From assembly GCA_003612395.1 (NCBI GenBank), contig RAYQ01000008.1:112660-176659 (forward strand): DNA of 64,000 nt, read 5' to 3'. The notes under the pieces are model-generated. The model searched no databases. It worked only from the letters and a program-made list of their open reading frames with translations, and was not told where the DNA came from. The position numbers were made by a program, and so were the translations under genes. Source of the DNA: Parablautia intestinalis. Its GTDB lineage: Bacteria; Bacillota; Clostridia; Lachnospirales; Lachnospiraceae. Shown here one piece after another: positions 9,159 through 18,377 of the stretch (the stretch's first letter is position 1; every line of letters starts with the position of its first letter).

Positions 9159-10262
9159 ATGGAAAAGCAGATTCATATTGCCATGTTAATAGGGGCGCTG
9201 ACGAAGGGCGGTGCGGAGAGGGTACTGGTTAATCTGGCGGATTATTTTGCCGGGGAAGGTTATCAGGTAACCATGGTAACGCAGTACCGGAAGGAAAACG
9301 AATATCCTTTAAATGAAAGGGTAAAGCGGGTGATCTCCGATATCAGCCCGCAGGAGACCACGGGAAACCGCCTGATAAATTTTAAGCGCCGTTTCACGAA
9401 GCTTCGGAATATCTGGAAGTCGGAAAAGCCCGATGTGATTCTCTCCTTTATCGGGAAAAATAATATGATGGCGATTTTAACCTCCCGGTTTTTAAGGATA
9501 CCGGTTGCGGTTTCCGTGCGGGCGGAGCCGGGGGAGGAATACTACAATTCCTGGATGCGGTTTATGGCAAGGCATCTGTTTGCCCGGGCGGACGGGGTGG
9601 TTTTGCAGACCAGGCGGTGTTTTGACTTTTTTCCGGAAAAGGTGCGCCGTAAGGCAGTGATTTTGCAAAATCCCGTGAGCGCCGGATTTTTCAGGGAAAG
9701 ATACGAAGGGGTTCGGGAAAAAACAATTGTGGCGGTAGGCCGTGTGGACGAAAACAAGAACCATGAAATGATCATCCGTGCCTTCGGGGAAATTGCAAAA
9801 GAATTTCCTGACTATAAGCTGGTGATTTACGGGGAGGGAGAACGCAGGCAAACGCTTTTGGAGCTGGTAAGAGAGCGGGGGCTTTCGGAGCAGATCCTTC
9901 TTCCCGGAAGCATCGACAATGTGGCGGACGCCATTTATAAGGCGCGTATTTTCGTGCTCTCATCCAATTCGGAGGGAGTTCCCAACACACTGATTGAAGC
10001 TATGGTGATGGGACTTACGGTGATAGCCACGGACTGTCCCTGCGGCGGTCCGGCGGATCTGATAGAAAGTGGAAAAAGCGGGATTTTGATCCCAGTGGGG
10101 GGGACCGAGAACCTGCGGGATCATCTGCGAAGGTTACTGGAAGATACGAAGCAGGCCGATACGCTTGGGATGGAGGCGGCGAAGACGGCGGGAGCCTACC
10201 GGCCGGAAAACGTGTACGGCGCATGGGAGAAGTTTCTTTTAGCCTTAGCAATGAATCGATGA
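9159..10262 (+). CDS. GT4 glycosyltransferase (PglH/PglJ-like)
   Basis: This 367-residue GT4 enzyme starts MEKQIHIAMLIGALTKGGAERVLVNLADY. VGRVDENKNHEMII opens the donor domain, and NSEGVPNTLIEAMVMG then ATDCPCGGPADLI form the donor site. It is a clear paralogue of the GT4 gene at 6149 (same CPCGGP element), so both may transfer related HexNAc or uronate residues. Its ATG follows GAGGTTATA, 20 bases after the first amidotransferase gene. Confidence 0.88.
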   Translation: MEKQIHIAMLIGALTKGGAERVLVNLADYFAGEGYQVTMVTQYRKENEYPLNERVKRVISDISPQETTGNRLINFKRRFTKLRNIWKSEKPDVILSFIGKNNMMAILTSRFLRIPVAVSVRAEPGEEYYNSWMRFMARHLFARADGVVLQTRRCFDFFPEKVRRKAVILQNPVSAGFFRERYEGVREKTIVAVGRVDENKNHEMIIRAFGEIAKEFPDYKLVIYGEGERRQTLLELVRERGLSEQILLPGSIDNVADAIYKARIFVLSSNSEGVPNTLIEAMVMGLTVIATDCPCGGPADLIESGKSGILIPVGGTENLRDHLRRLLEDTKQADTLGMEAAKTAGAYRPENVYGAWEKFLLALAMNR

Positions 10263-10359
10263 AGAATAGATGTAACTATTCAGGCAAGTCAGAACGTTTT
10301 GAATAAATGGATGCAGATCTAAAAAGAAAATATGAGCGGCAGAAAGAAGGGCGGTAAAA

Positions 10360-12258
10360 ATGTGCGGGATAGCAGGGTTTTGTAATTGGAAGGGTAACAG
10401 GCAAAAGAACATAGAAAAAATGAAAGAAAGAATGTATCACAGAGGCCCGGATGCCGGGGGAAGCTACTTTTCCGAGGATGGCCAGGTGACTTTAGGGCAC
10501 AGAAGGCTTTCCATTGTCGATCTGTCTGAAAATGGATCCCAGCCCATGGTTTCCCACAGCGGCCGTTACGTGATTGCCTACAATGGAGAAATTTATAATT
10601 ATAAGAAGATAGCGGAAAAGCTTTTGCAGGAAAAGAAGGTGGACCGCTTCAGGGGGAGCTCTGACACGGAGGTATTGCTGGAAGCATTTGAGGCTTACGG
10701 AGTTGAAAAAGCCATTACTCTCTGCAAGGGAATGTTTGCAATTGCCCTGTATGACCAGAAGGAAAAGAGCCTGTATTTGCTTCGGGACCGGATAGGAGAA
10801 AAGCCTCTGTATTACGGACAGGTGGGGGAGAGCTTTGTGTTTGCCTCTGACCTGGGGTCTATTGCGGTGCTGGACGGGTTTCAAAATCCGATTAACACAT
10901 CCGTGCTCAACCTGTATTTTGTGCACGGCTATATTCCCGCGCCTTACTCCGTTTATGAAAAGATTTATAAATTGGAGGCAGGCACCATGCTTAAGCTTAA
11001 GCTGCCTTTTGCCGGGATAGAGCAGGCAAAGACAAAGGCCTACTGGTCCATAAAGAAGGCGGCCAGGAAAGGACAGGAAAATCTCTTTAAAGGGTCCGAA
11101 AAAGAGGCGGCCGATGAGCTGGAGAGGCTTTTAAAGGAGGCTATATCGGAACAGATGGTGGCGGACGTGCCGGTGGGGGCGTTTCTCTCCGCAGGCATTG
11201 ATTCCAGCACGGTGGTTGCCCTGATGCAGTCCCTGAATAAAAACAAGGTAAAAAGCTTTACCATCGGTATGGACGATAAGGCTTATAACGAAGCGGTGTA
11301 TGCAAAAGAAATCGCAAGGTATCTGGGCACGGATCACACGGAGCTTTATATTACCCAGGAGGATGCCAAGGCAGTGATTCCCAAATTATCAGGGATTTAT
11401 GGGGAACCTTTTGCGGATTCCTCCCAGATTCCCACCTACCTGGTAAGCAAAATGACCAGAGAGCATGTGACGGTGTCCCTGAGCGGGGACGGGGGGGATG
11501 AGCTGTTCTGCGGATATACCTCCTACGCTTCGGTGGAGCGGATTTGGAATAAAATGAAGGGCGTTCCCTACTTTATCCGAAAGCCCTGCAGTGAACTGGT
11601 AACCCACAGTCCCTTAGCCGGGAAACCGATCTGCCGGATTAAGGGTAAGCTCCTGGGTGCAAAGGGGCCTTCGGATCTGTATATCTGCTCCTATGAGACA
11701 GATCCCCTGACAAAGGAAATCTGTCTTGATAAGAGAGTGTGCAGCTACAAATACAGTGAGTACGATCCGAAATTTTTAAAGGAAACCAATCATAATATCA
11801 TGCTGATGGACATGCTGATGTATCACCCTGACGATATTCTGGTGAAGGTGGATCGGGCGGCAATGGCGGTTTCCCTGGAGACAAGAGTCCCCATGCTGGA
11901 CAAGGATGTGGTGGAATTTGCCTGGAGCCTTCCCATTGATTATGAGAGGGAAGGGAAAACAGGCAAGAAGGTGCTGCGGGATGTGCTCTACCGCTATGTT
12001 CCCAAAGAAATGATGGAGCGGCCTAAAAAAGGCTTCAGCATTCCGGTTGAAAAATGGCTGCGCGAGCCTTTGCTTCGGGAATGGGCGGAAAGCCTGATCG
12101 ACAGAAAGGTATTGGAGCAGCAGGGAATATTGAATGCCGATGTAGTGTGGAAAATCTGGAAAGACTTTATTGATAAAGGCGAATGGCGGATCCAAATCTG
12201 GTATATTTTAATGTTCCAGGAATGGATGATGAAGGAAGCACTTCGTATTTATTCATAA
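10360..12258 (+). CDS. asnB: AsnB-type glutamine-dependent amidotransferase, second copy
   Basis: This is a second full-length AsnB-like protein (632 residues). It has Cys2 in MCGIAGF, YHRGPDAGG and YNGEIYNY in the glutaminase domain. The synthetase loop reads LSAGIDSS instead of LSGG, a variant seen in other AsnB paralogues, and SLSGDGGDELFCGY is present. It differs a lot from the copy at 7258, so it is not a recent duplication. Two amidotransferases in one glycan operon suggest two different uronic acid targets, or one for uronate and one for another carboxyl group. Its 3' end overlaps the convergent SGNH-like gene by 10 bases, with no terminator between them. Confidence 0.92.
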   Translation: MCGIAGFCNWKGNRQKNIEKMKERMYHRGPDAGGSYFSEDGQVTLGHRRLSIVDLSENGSQPMVSHSGRYVIAYNGEIYNYKKIAEKLLQEKKVDRFRGSSDTEVLLEAFEAYGVEKAITLCKGMFAIALYDQKEKSLYLLRDRIGEKPLYYGQVGESFVFASDLGSIAVLDGFQNPINTSVLNLYFVHGYIPAPYSVYEKIYKLEAGTMLKLKLPFAGIEQAKTKAYWSIKKAARKGQENLFKGSEKEAADELERLLKEAISEQMVADVPVGAFLSAGIDSSTVVALMQSLNKNKVKSFTIGMDDKAYNEAVYAKEIARYLGTDHTELYITQEDAKAVIPKLSGIYGEPFADSSQIPTYLVSKMTREHVTVSLSGDGGDELFCGYTSYASVERIWNKMKGVPYFIRKPCSELVTHSPLAGKPICRIKGKLLGAKGPSDLYICSYETDPLTKEICLDKRVCSYKYSEYDPKFLKETNHNIMLMDMLMYHPDDILVKVDRAAMAVSLETRVPMLDKDVVEFAWSLPIDYEREGKTGKKVLRDVLYRYVPKEMMERPKKGFSIPVEKWLREPLLREWAESLIDRKVLEQQGILNADVVWKIWKDFIDKGEWRIQIWYILMFQEWMMKEALRIYS

Positions 12259-13310
12259 AGACTGTCATAATCAAAATTTGTATAAAAATCCCGTTCCTTT
12301 GCCAGCTTTTCCAGATAATTCTCCTTTGTAACAAGTCCCGTATCCCCGGCAATCCACTGCAGGATACGGGAATTAATTTCCTCGCAGTAATGGCCGTCAT
12401 CGGAATAAAAATCGGCGTTGCAGATTACATCGTACTGATCAAAAAAGTTGTAGAGCTTTACATTAGGACACGTAAGCAGCAATTCCGTTGCAACCTTCTC
12501 CGCTTTAAGCTGCCGATCCAGGGTCCCCTTGATGTTTAAGGAATCCCAGTAAAAGATGCTGAAGGGAGGATAAAAGAGATAAAAGGTGGTGTCGGGATAT
12601 TTGTTTACCACTCGCAGGATATTCAAAGTTATGGTTTGGGTAACCATATCATATTCTTCTTCCCCAAAACCGGTAGGGACATCCGTATTTACATTGTTTC
12701 TGTCATAAGTAGACAAAATAACCTCCAGCCCGGTCTCCATGTCCCAGGAAGAATACTCATCCATGGTGGTGCTGGGGGCGCCGGCAAGGGTCATGGCTAT
12801 ATTGGTCAGCACGCCATGATATAAGATGGATTTGTTGAACAGATAGGAAACATCATTTAAGGGATTGTCATCGTACAAATAAGTAGGATACTCTTCATAT
12901 CTGGCCCAGTCATATTCCCGGAGAAATCCGTTATAATCTACTGCCCACAGTACCTGCTTAAGATTTTTGTTTCTGGAAAGAGCTCTGTCCAAGTTATCCG
13001 CAAGCTCCTGGTATCCGGCGCCGGAAAAGGATTCTTTAACGGTGTTGGCATGAAAGAGCGCATCCATCTCGCTGGGCTTAAAATTTTGCGTTATGGAGGA
13101 ACCGGTAATCATGGCGTCAAAGTCAAAGTGTCTTGATATACCGTCATTGGTATAACGCTCCTCATACAATCGGTAGGATAAAAACGAAAATGGCTTGTGA
13201 TAATGAAAATAAGGATCCACAATTATCACAAGAAGGGCGATAAAGGTCAGTGAGATGACCAGAGTAAGAATACATTTTATAAACCATTTCTTAGCAGTCT
13301 GCTGATTCAT
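12249..13310 (-). CDS. SGNH/DltD-like protein, partner of MBOAT acyltransferase
   Basis: This 353-residue protein has one N-terminal membrane anchor (about residues 11-31) and an extracytoplasmic domain. GSS at 70-72 (in AMITGSSITQ) fits SGNH block I, and DDGHY at 304-308 supplies the Asp/His pair of the last block. Such single-pass proteins accept or transfer acyl groups delivered by an MBOAT membrane protein onto surface glycans or teichoic acids (AlgX/DltD/PatB-like logic). It is encoded just downstream of an MBOAT gene on the same strand and has a GGAG RBS. Family assignment rests on motif placement and gene pairing. Confidence 0.72.
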   Translation of the reverse strand: MNQQTAKKWFIKCILTLVISLTFIALLVIIVDPYFHYHKPFSFLSYRLYEERYTNDGISRHFDFDAMITGSSITQNFKPSEMDALFHANTVKESFSGAGYQELADNLDRALSRNKNLKQVLWAVDYNGFLREYDWARYEEYPTYLYDDNPLNDVSYLFNKSILYHGVLTNIAMTLAGAPSTTMDEYSSWDMETGLEVILSTYDRNNVNTDVPTGFGEEEYDMVTQTITLNILRVVNKYPDTTFYLFYPPFSIFYWDSLNIKGTLDRQLKAEKVATELLLTCPNVKLYNFFDQYDVICNADFYSDDGHYCEEINSRILQWIAGDTGLVTKENYLEKLAKERDFYTNFDYDSLYE

Positions 13311-13428
13311 AATTTCTCCGTTTCTTTTATACTTATAATGCTCTGCCCGGCCCGTTCATTTGCAAAGGCACTTTTCCGCTATAGAACGGACTTTGCTCAC
13401 AGCAGGGCGCTGCGCTTGTCCTATGATA

Positions 13429-14892
13429 CTAAAAATTGAAATACAAAAATTCGCTGATTCCGGATAAAGACATAATGCTCCAGAGCATAAGGATAACCAC
13501 AACCAAAAACTTTTTATTTGAAAGAGTCAGCTGTGCGGTTTTTTCCTGAGTGTTTTTCAGCGTAAAGCATGCGGCCAGAGAAATGACTGTAAATAGCGAA
13601 AGCATAAGCCACGGATAGCTTGTCATGATACCGCCAAGGCCCGCTCTGTATAAAAATTTCATTTCTGTCAAATCCCCAAAAGTATCTATAAGCGGCTGAT
13701 AAACAGGACCAAATCCGCCCCGGAATAATCGTGTCCAAAGCATACCTGCATCCTTTACGGAGGCAGATCTGAATAAGCTGCATGTGAATGTAAAGATGGA
13801 GTAAGTTACTGTCATTTTGATTATTTTAGGTATCTTAAGAGAAGAAATCTTTGTGAAACGTTCGACTGTAATCAGAATACCGTTCAGAGTACCCCATAAT
13901 ATGAAAGTCCAGTTAGCGCCATGCCATATACCGCTTACAATAAATACAATCAGCGTGTTTAAATACGTTCTTGCTTTTCCCCGGCGGCTGCCGCCTAAAG
14001 GAATATAGACATACTTAACAAAAAATCTTGTTAAAGTCATATGCCATCTGCTCCATAAATCTGCAAAAGATTCCGCTTTATAGGGAGAATTAAAATTAAC
14101 CGGAAGCTTTATATTAAGCATATATCCCATACCATAGGCCATATCGCAGTAGCCGCTGAAATCAAAATAAAGCTGCAGAGAATAACAGACAATGACAAGG
14201 ATGACGCTGGTGGTGTTTAAGTCAGTGATGTTATTGTAGCCCACAGTTACAATGCCGGAAAATGTATCGGCAATCAACACTTTTTTGGCGAGTCCAAGAG
14301 CAAAAGCATAGATTCCCCTGCTTAAATTTTCAAAATTAATTTTCCGGTTATCCGTATTTTGAAATTGCGGAATAAGTTCATTGTGATAAACGATAGGTCC
14401 CGCGATAAGCTGAGGGAAAAAGGAGACATACAGCGCATATTCCAAAAGGCTGTATTTTTCGCATTCGCCTTTGTAGGAATCAATCACACAGGATAACTGC
14501 TGGAAAGTATAAAAGCTGATTCCAAGAGGCAGCATGAGCTTTAGCAATGGAATTTGGGCTTTTAATGCAGAGTTTATATTGTCGATAAAAAAATCATAGT
14601 ATTTAAAATAAAATAAAATGCCAATATTAAGCAGAATGCCCGCCCATAAAAAAAGGCGTTTTAAGCGCCGGGAGGAGGTTTTTGTCATGCCGGATATAAG
14701 TACATAATTTATGGAAATGCTGACAATTAAAATCGCCAGATAATAAATGTTATTGTAACCATAAAACCACATGGACATACCGATCAAAAACGCCAGAGCA
14801 GCTTTATATTTTTTGGCATAATTAAATCCGTAATATCCTATCAGGGTCAATGGAAAAAAAAGAAATATAAAAATATAAGAATTAAACAGCAT
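13429..14892 (-). CDS. MBOAT family membrane O-acyltransferase (AlgI/DltB-like)
   Basis: This 487-residue polytopic protein is a typical MBOAT of the AlgI/DltB type. The conserved active-site histidine is His324 in VSGIWHGANW, and the upstream SRWHMTLTRFF and YIPLGGSRRG stretches are family hallmarks. It should move an acetyl or other acyl group across the membrane for modification of a surface polysaccharide, handing it to the SGNH-like protein encoded next. AAAGGA precedes the start. Together with that gene it forms a small reverse-strand island inside an otherwise forward locus. Confidence 0.93.
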   Translation of the reverse strand: MLFNSYIFIFLFFPLTLIGYYGFNYAKKYKAALAFLIGMSMWFYGYNNIYYLAILIVSISINYVLISGMTKTSSRRLKRLFLWAGILLNIGILFYFKYYDFFIDNINSALKAQIPLLKLMLPLGISFYTFQQLSCVIDSYKGECEKYSLLEYALYVSFFPQLIAGPIVYHNELIPQFQNTDNRKINFENLSRGIYAFALGLAKKVLIADTFSGIVTVGYNNITDLNTTSVILVIVCYSLQLYFDFSGYCDMAYGMGYMLNIKLPVNFNSPYKAESFADLWSRWHMTLTRFFVKYVYIPLGGSRRGKARTYLNTLIVFIVSGIWHGANWTFILWGTLNGILITVERFTKISSLKIPKIIKMTVTYSIFTFTCSLFRSASVKDAGMLWTRLFRGGFGPVYQPLIDTFGDLTEMKFLYRAGLGGIMTSYPWLMLSLFTVISLAACFTLKNTQEKTAQLTLSNKKFLVVVILMLWSIMSLSGISEFLYFNF

Positions 14893-14969
14893 AAATATGT
14901 CCTTTCAGAACTTAACAGGGCTGGTATGACATTTCACAAATTATATCATTTCAGAACAAATTTAATGAT

Positions 14970-14998
14970 ATTATAAGGCCCAATATATTATTTGGCAA
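14970..14998 (-). promoter_or_regulatory. Putative promoter for the MBOAT-SGNH operon
   Basis: Read on the minus strand, TTGCCA (14993-14998) and TATAAT (14970-14975) are separated by exactly 17 bases, about 80 bases before the MBOAT start. It is back to back with a forward promoter at 15040. This is a near-consensus sigma-A match. Confidence 0.7.
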
Positions 14999-15039
14999 TA
15001 AATATTTCGTTAATTTTGGGGGAGTCTGCGGGGAAGGTC

Positions 15040-15068
15040 TTGTGACCATAAAAAAATTATGATACAAT
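15040..15068 (+). promoter_or_regulatory. Putative promoter for the GT11 operon
   Basis: TTGTGA (15040-15045) and TACAAT (15063-15068) have a 17-base spacer containing a run of seven A (15050-15056). The GT11 gene starts about 40 bases downstream. The reverse promoter for the MBOAT gene lies about 70 bases upstream, giving a divergent control region. Confidence 0.6.
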
Positions 15069-15108
15069 AACTAAATTTAATACAGGGATAAAAAATCGGG
15101 GTATATTT

Positions 15109-16065
15109 ATGAATATAATCAGAATGTCAGGAGGTCTGGGGAACCAGATGTTCCAATATGCATTATATATGAAGCTTTGCTCAATGGGAAAGGAAGTAAA
15201 ATTTGATGATATTAACGAGTATCGCAGCGATGATACACGTCCCATTATGCTGGCGTTATTCGGCATTGATTATCCGCGGGCAACCTGGGATGAGATTATA
15301 GAGTTTACAGACGGTTCCATGGAGATTTTAAAGAGGCTTGGGAGAAAAATATTTGGACGCCGGGCAATAGAATATTATGAGAAGGGCTTTTACGATCCCC
15401 AGGTACTGTCTTTTGATTCTATGTATCTGAGGGGAAATTTTCAAAGTGAAAAATATTTTGAGGATATTAAGGACAAAGTCAGGGAGCGCTATAGGTTTCC
15501 CGATTTGGATAAGCTCCATCTGCCGGAAAAGCTTTATGAAAGCACAAAAGTATGTCTGGATGCGATAGAGAGCACGGAAGCGGTAAGCATACATATGTAC
15601 CGCAGTGATTCGAGACTGGATGAGGAATTGTATGAGGGCATTTGTACAGAGAAATACTACGAAGGGGCTGTACGGTTTGTGCAGGAAAAATATCCGCAAG
15701 CAGTTTTTTATGTTTTCAGCAATGAACCTAAATGGGTGCGGGGCTGGGTAGAGTATTTAATAAAAAACCAGCTTAAGGAAAATATGGATGCGCAGCAGGT
15801 AAAAGCTTTGGAAAAACGCTTTGTGATGGTGGAGGCCAATACGGATCATACCGGATACCTGGACATGATGCTTATGAGCAAATGTAATCATAATGTAATA
15901 TCCAATTCCAGCTTCAGCTGGTGGGCAGCCTGGCTTAATCATAATCCGGATAAACTGATAGTGGCGCCGGATAAATGGGTAAACGATAAAGAATGCAGTG
16001 ATGTTTACACCAAGGGCATGGTTTTAGTTAATGCCAAAGGCAGGGTGAATTGTACGATTAAATAA
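15109..16065 (+). CDS. GT11 alpha-1,2-fucosyltransferase-like protein with altered motif
   Basis: The N-terminus MSGGLGNQMFQYALY is the GT11 signature, and SNSSFSWWAAWLN near the C-terminus is the other strongly conserved block. The donor motif, normally HxRRGDY, reads HMYRSDS here (His162 to Asp167): His, second Arg and Asp are kept, but the first Arg is Tyr and Gly is Ser. The protein may have changed donor, lost activity, or serve a structural role. It is a close tandem paralogue of the next gene, which keeps the normal motif. The canonical reaction would be GDP-fucose to a beta-galactoside. No GDP-fucose synthesis genes lie in the window. Confidence 0.88.
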   Translation: MNIIRMSGGLGNQMFQYALYMKLCSMGKEVKFDDINEYRSDDTRPIMLALFGIDYPRATWDEIIEFTDGSMEILKRLGRKIFGRRAIEYYEKGFYDPQVLSFDSMYLRGNFQSEKYFEDIKDKVRERYRFPDLDKLHLPEKLYESTKVCLDAIESTEAVSIHMYRSDSRLDEELYEGICTEKYYEGAVRFVQEKYPQAVFYVFSNEPKWVRGWVEYLIKNQLKENMDAQQVKALEKRFVMVEANTDHTGYLDMMLMSKCNHNVISNSSFSWWAAWLNHNPDKLIVAPDKWVNDKECSDVYTKGMVLVNAKGRVNCTIK

Positions 16066-16126
16066 AGATGAATAGAAGGTTAATTTCTTCACGGATTTGC
16101 TGCCTAAAATGGCAGCAGGAGGTACG

Positions 16127-17083
16127 ATGGTCATAATCAGAATGACGGGCGGTCTGGGAAATCAGATGTTCCAGTATGCCTTGTATTTAAAGCTTTGCTC
16201 TATGGGGAAAGAAGTAAAATTTGACGATTTTACAGAGTATGAGGGGAGAGAGGCAAGGCCGGTTATGCTTTGGGTGTTTGGCATTGATTACCCCAGGGCA
16301 ACGAAGGAAGAACTCAATATTATTACGGACGGGTTTTTAAAGCTGTCCCACCGAATCAGAAGAAAGCTTTTTGGAAGAAAGTCCCTTGAATATCATGAAA
16401 GGGATGGGAATTTTGACCAGCAGGTACTGGCAAAAGATCCCGCTTATCTGACGGGTTATTTTCAGAGCGAAAAATATTTTAAGGATATAGAAGAAAAGGT
16501 GCGTCAGGCATTTGTTTTTTCGGAAAGGATTTGGAGTGGATGCAGCAACGCTTCGGACAGTAATAAATTGGGGCTGAAAGATGGAAGGAAACTGGCAGTG
16601 GAGCAGTATCTGGAGCAGATTGAAAACTGTCTGTCCGTATCCGTGCATGTGCGCAGAGGGGATTATCTTGAAAATAATGAAGTATATGGCGGAATCTGCA
16701 CGGAAAAATATTACTTAAGTGCATTTGAAAGAATGCTGGATGCCTTTTCGGGTGCGGTGTTTTTTTTGTTCAGCAATGACACGGCATGGGCTGGCAGGTG
16801 GATAAAGGAATTGGGCAGGGAGCTAAAACTGTCAAAGGATCGGTTTGTGGTGGTGGAAGGCGCCACTGAGGATACCGGATATCTTGACTTGCTTCTGATG
16901 AGCAGGTGCAGGCATCATATTCTGGCAAATTCCAGCTTTAGCTGGTGGGGAGCGTGGCTGAATGCTTCCGGGGAGAAGCTCGTGATAGCGCCCTCTAAAT
17001 GGTTTAACAACCAGGACCTTCAAGATATTTACACAGAGGATATGATTCGAATTTCTCCTGAGGGTGAATGTATGTCCCTGTAA
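16127..17083 (+). CDS. GT11 alpha-1,2-fucosyltransferase-like protein
   Basis: This 318-residue GT11 family member starts MVIIRMTGGLGNQMFQYALY and contains the intact donor motif HVRRGDY (His174 to Tyr180) and SNSSFSWWGAWLN-type block. AGGAGG at 16117-16122 sets the ATG at 16127 as the start; the open frame further upstream is not used. It shares long identical stretches with the gene at 15109, including LCSMGKEVKFDD, so they are tandem duplicates. Family members move fucose, and some related bacterial enzymes use other GDP- or UDP-sugars, so the donor is not certain. Confidence 0.9.
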   Translation: MVIIRMTGGLGNQMFQYALYLKLCSMGKEVKFDDFTEYEGREARPVMLWVFGIDYPRATKEELNIITDGFLKLSHRIRRKLFGRKSLEYHERDGNFDQQVLAKDPAYLTGYFQSEKYFKDIEEKVRQAFVFSERIWSGCSNASDSNKLGLKDGRKLAVEQYLEQIENCLSVSVHVRRGDYLENNEVYGGICTEKYYLSAFERMLDAFSGAVFFLFSNDTAWAGRWIKELGRELKLSKDRFVVVEGATEDTGYLDLLLMSRCRHHILANSSFSWWGAWLNASGEKLVIAPSKWFNNQDLQDIYTEDMIRISPEGECMSL

Positions 17084-17205
17084 AGAAATGCTCTGGCATG
17101 CCAGAGAGGCTCTTAATTAAAATTTTTAGCTGCGGCATTCGTCAAATGTCTATGAGATGCTCAGCGGAAATTAAAGCAAAGGTGAACTTTATTCGCCTCG
17201 CAGAA

Positions 17206-18228
17206 ATGGAAAAAAGAATGGAACAGGATGTTAAGCTGATTTCGGTTATTGTAACTGCATATAACATTGAAAAATATTTACCCCGCTGTGTGGATTCGCT
17301 TCTGGCCCAAACCTATGAGCCGATGGAGATTATTCTGGTAGATGATGGCTCTACCGATGGGACAGCGGCGATATGCGATGAGTATGCCCAAAAGAGCAGC
17401 TTTATTCATGTGATTCATAAGGAAAACGGCGGCCCGTCTTCAGCGAGAAATGCCGGTTTAAAAATAGCAAAGGGCAATTATATCGGTTATGTGGACGGAG
17501 ATGACTGGACAGAGCCGTCCATGTACGAGGATATGCTGGGAGCCTGTCGTAGCACCGGAGCTGAAATTGCAATATGCTCTTACCGTCAGGTAGGAGAGGG
17601 AGCGGAAAAGTCCCATCCCAGCGGAAAAGTGTTTGCGCTTAGCCGTCAGGAGGCTTTAGAACTTTACATTAGCGGAGACCCTCAATACCATATTTACCAT
17701 TCGGTATGGAGCAAACTGTTTGACAGAAAGGTGATAGAGGATATCCGTTTCCCGGAAGGGAGAAAGTCGGAGGACATTATGTACACCACATGGGCGCTTA
17801 CAAGGGCATCCAAATGTGTGTTTCTGGACACGCTATACTACAATTATATGGTGGACAGAAGAGGCAGCATTATGAACAGCCGGCTGCATGAGAGGCGCTT
17901 CCGGGATGAAATTCCTTTCTGGAAAGAGCAGAGGGAATACTTACAAGGACTTGGCATGCAGGAGCTGGCGGAAAAGGCAGCTTATCAGTTCTACCGCAAA
18001 ATGGTTTTTTATTATGTGGATTTCAGGGACAGAGGCATGCAGGAATCGGGCCGGGAACTGATTAGGATGCTGCGCGGTGAAAAGCAGGAAATAAAGAGGA
18101 TTTATAAAAAGGAGTTTGTGGCGGCGGGGGACAGGATTAGAATGAAGCTGATTTTATTCTGGCCCGGAGGTTACTACAAAGTGGTAAAAGCATATGACAG
18201 GTTTGTCATACCGCTGCGGCAGGGGTGA
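17206..18228 (+). CDS. GT2 glycosyltransferase
   Basis: This GT-A inverting glycosyltransferase has SVIVTAYNIEKYLPRCVDSL at its start, LVDDGSTDGT, NGGPSSARNAGL and the metal/donor motif GYVDGDDW. The C-terminal half has the helical extension usual in EpsJ/CpsJ-like capsule enzymes. The open frame begins at 17068 inside the GT11 gene, but the first 46 residues have no counterpart in the family; ATG 17206 or 17218 is more likely and no strong RBS decides between them. It would add one hexose or HexNAc to the lipid-linked repeat unit. Confidence 0.87.
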   Translation: MEKRMEQDVKLISVIVTAYNIEKYLPRCVDSLLAQTYEPMEIILVDDGSTDGTAAICDEYAQKSSFIHVIHKENGGPSSARNAGLKIAKGNYIGYVDGDDWTEPSMYEDMLGACRSTGAEIAICSYRQVGEGAEKSHPSGKVFALSRQEALELYISGDPQYHIYHSVWSKLFDRKVIEDIRFPEGRKSEDIMYTTWALTRASKCVFLDTLYYNYMVDRRGSIMNSRLHERRFRDEIPFWKEQREYLQGLGMQELAEKAAYQFYRKMVFYYVDFRDRGMQESGRELIRMLRGEKQEIKRIYKKEFVAAGDRIRMKLILFWPGGYYKVVKAYDRFVIPLRQG

Positions 18229-18251
18229 TAATGCTCAAAAAGGAAGGAAAT

Positions 18252-18280
18252 TTGCCTATAAAGTAAATATATGCTATAAT
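18252..18280 (+). promoter_or_regulatory. Putative internal promoter before the ABC flippase
   Basis: TTGCCT (18252-18257) and TATAAT (18275-18280) are spaced by 17 bases, about 100 bases before the ABC transporter start. A TTGACA at about 18310 lacks a good -10 partner. The promoter would let the flippase and downstream genes be expressed separately from the GT11/GT2 group. Confidence 0.6.
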
Positions 18281-18377
18281 TTTACTAATTATGCTTTCGT
18301 AAGCGGTAGTTGACAGAATTGTAATAAAAATCAGTAATCATAGAATGAATGCAGTTAATTCCGGGAAAAGGAGCTAC

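Noticed and set aside
17068..17205. N-terminal extension of the GT2 protein overlapping the GT11 gene
   Set aside because: Not matched by GT2 family starts; ATG 17206 or 17218 is closer to the conserved SVIVTAYN block.
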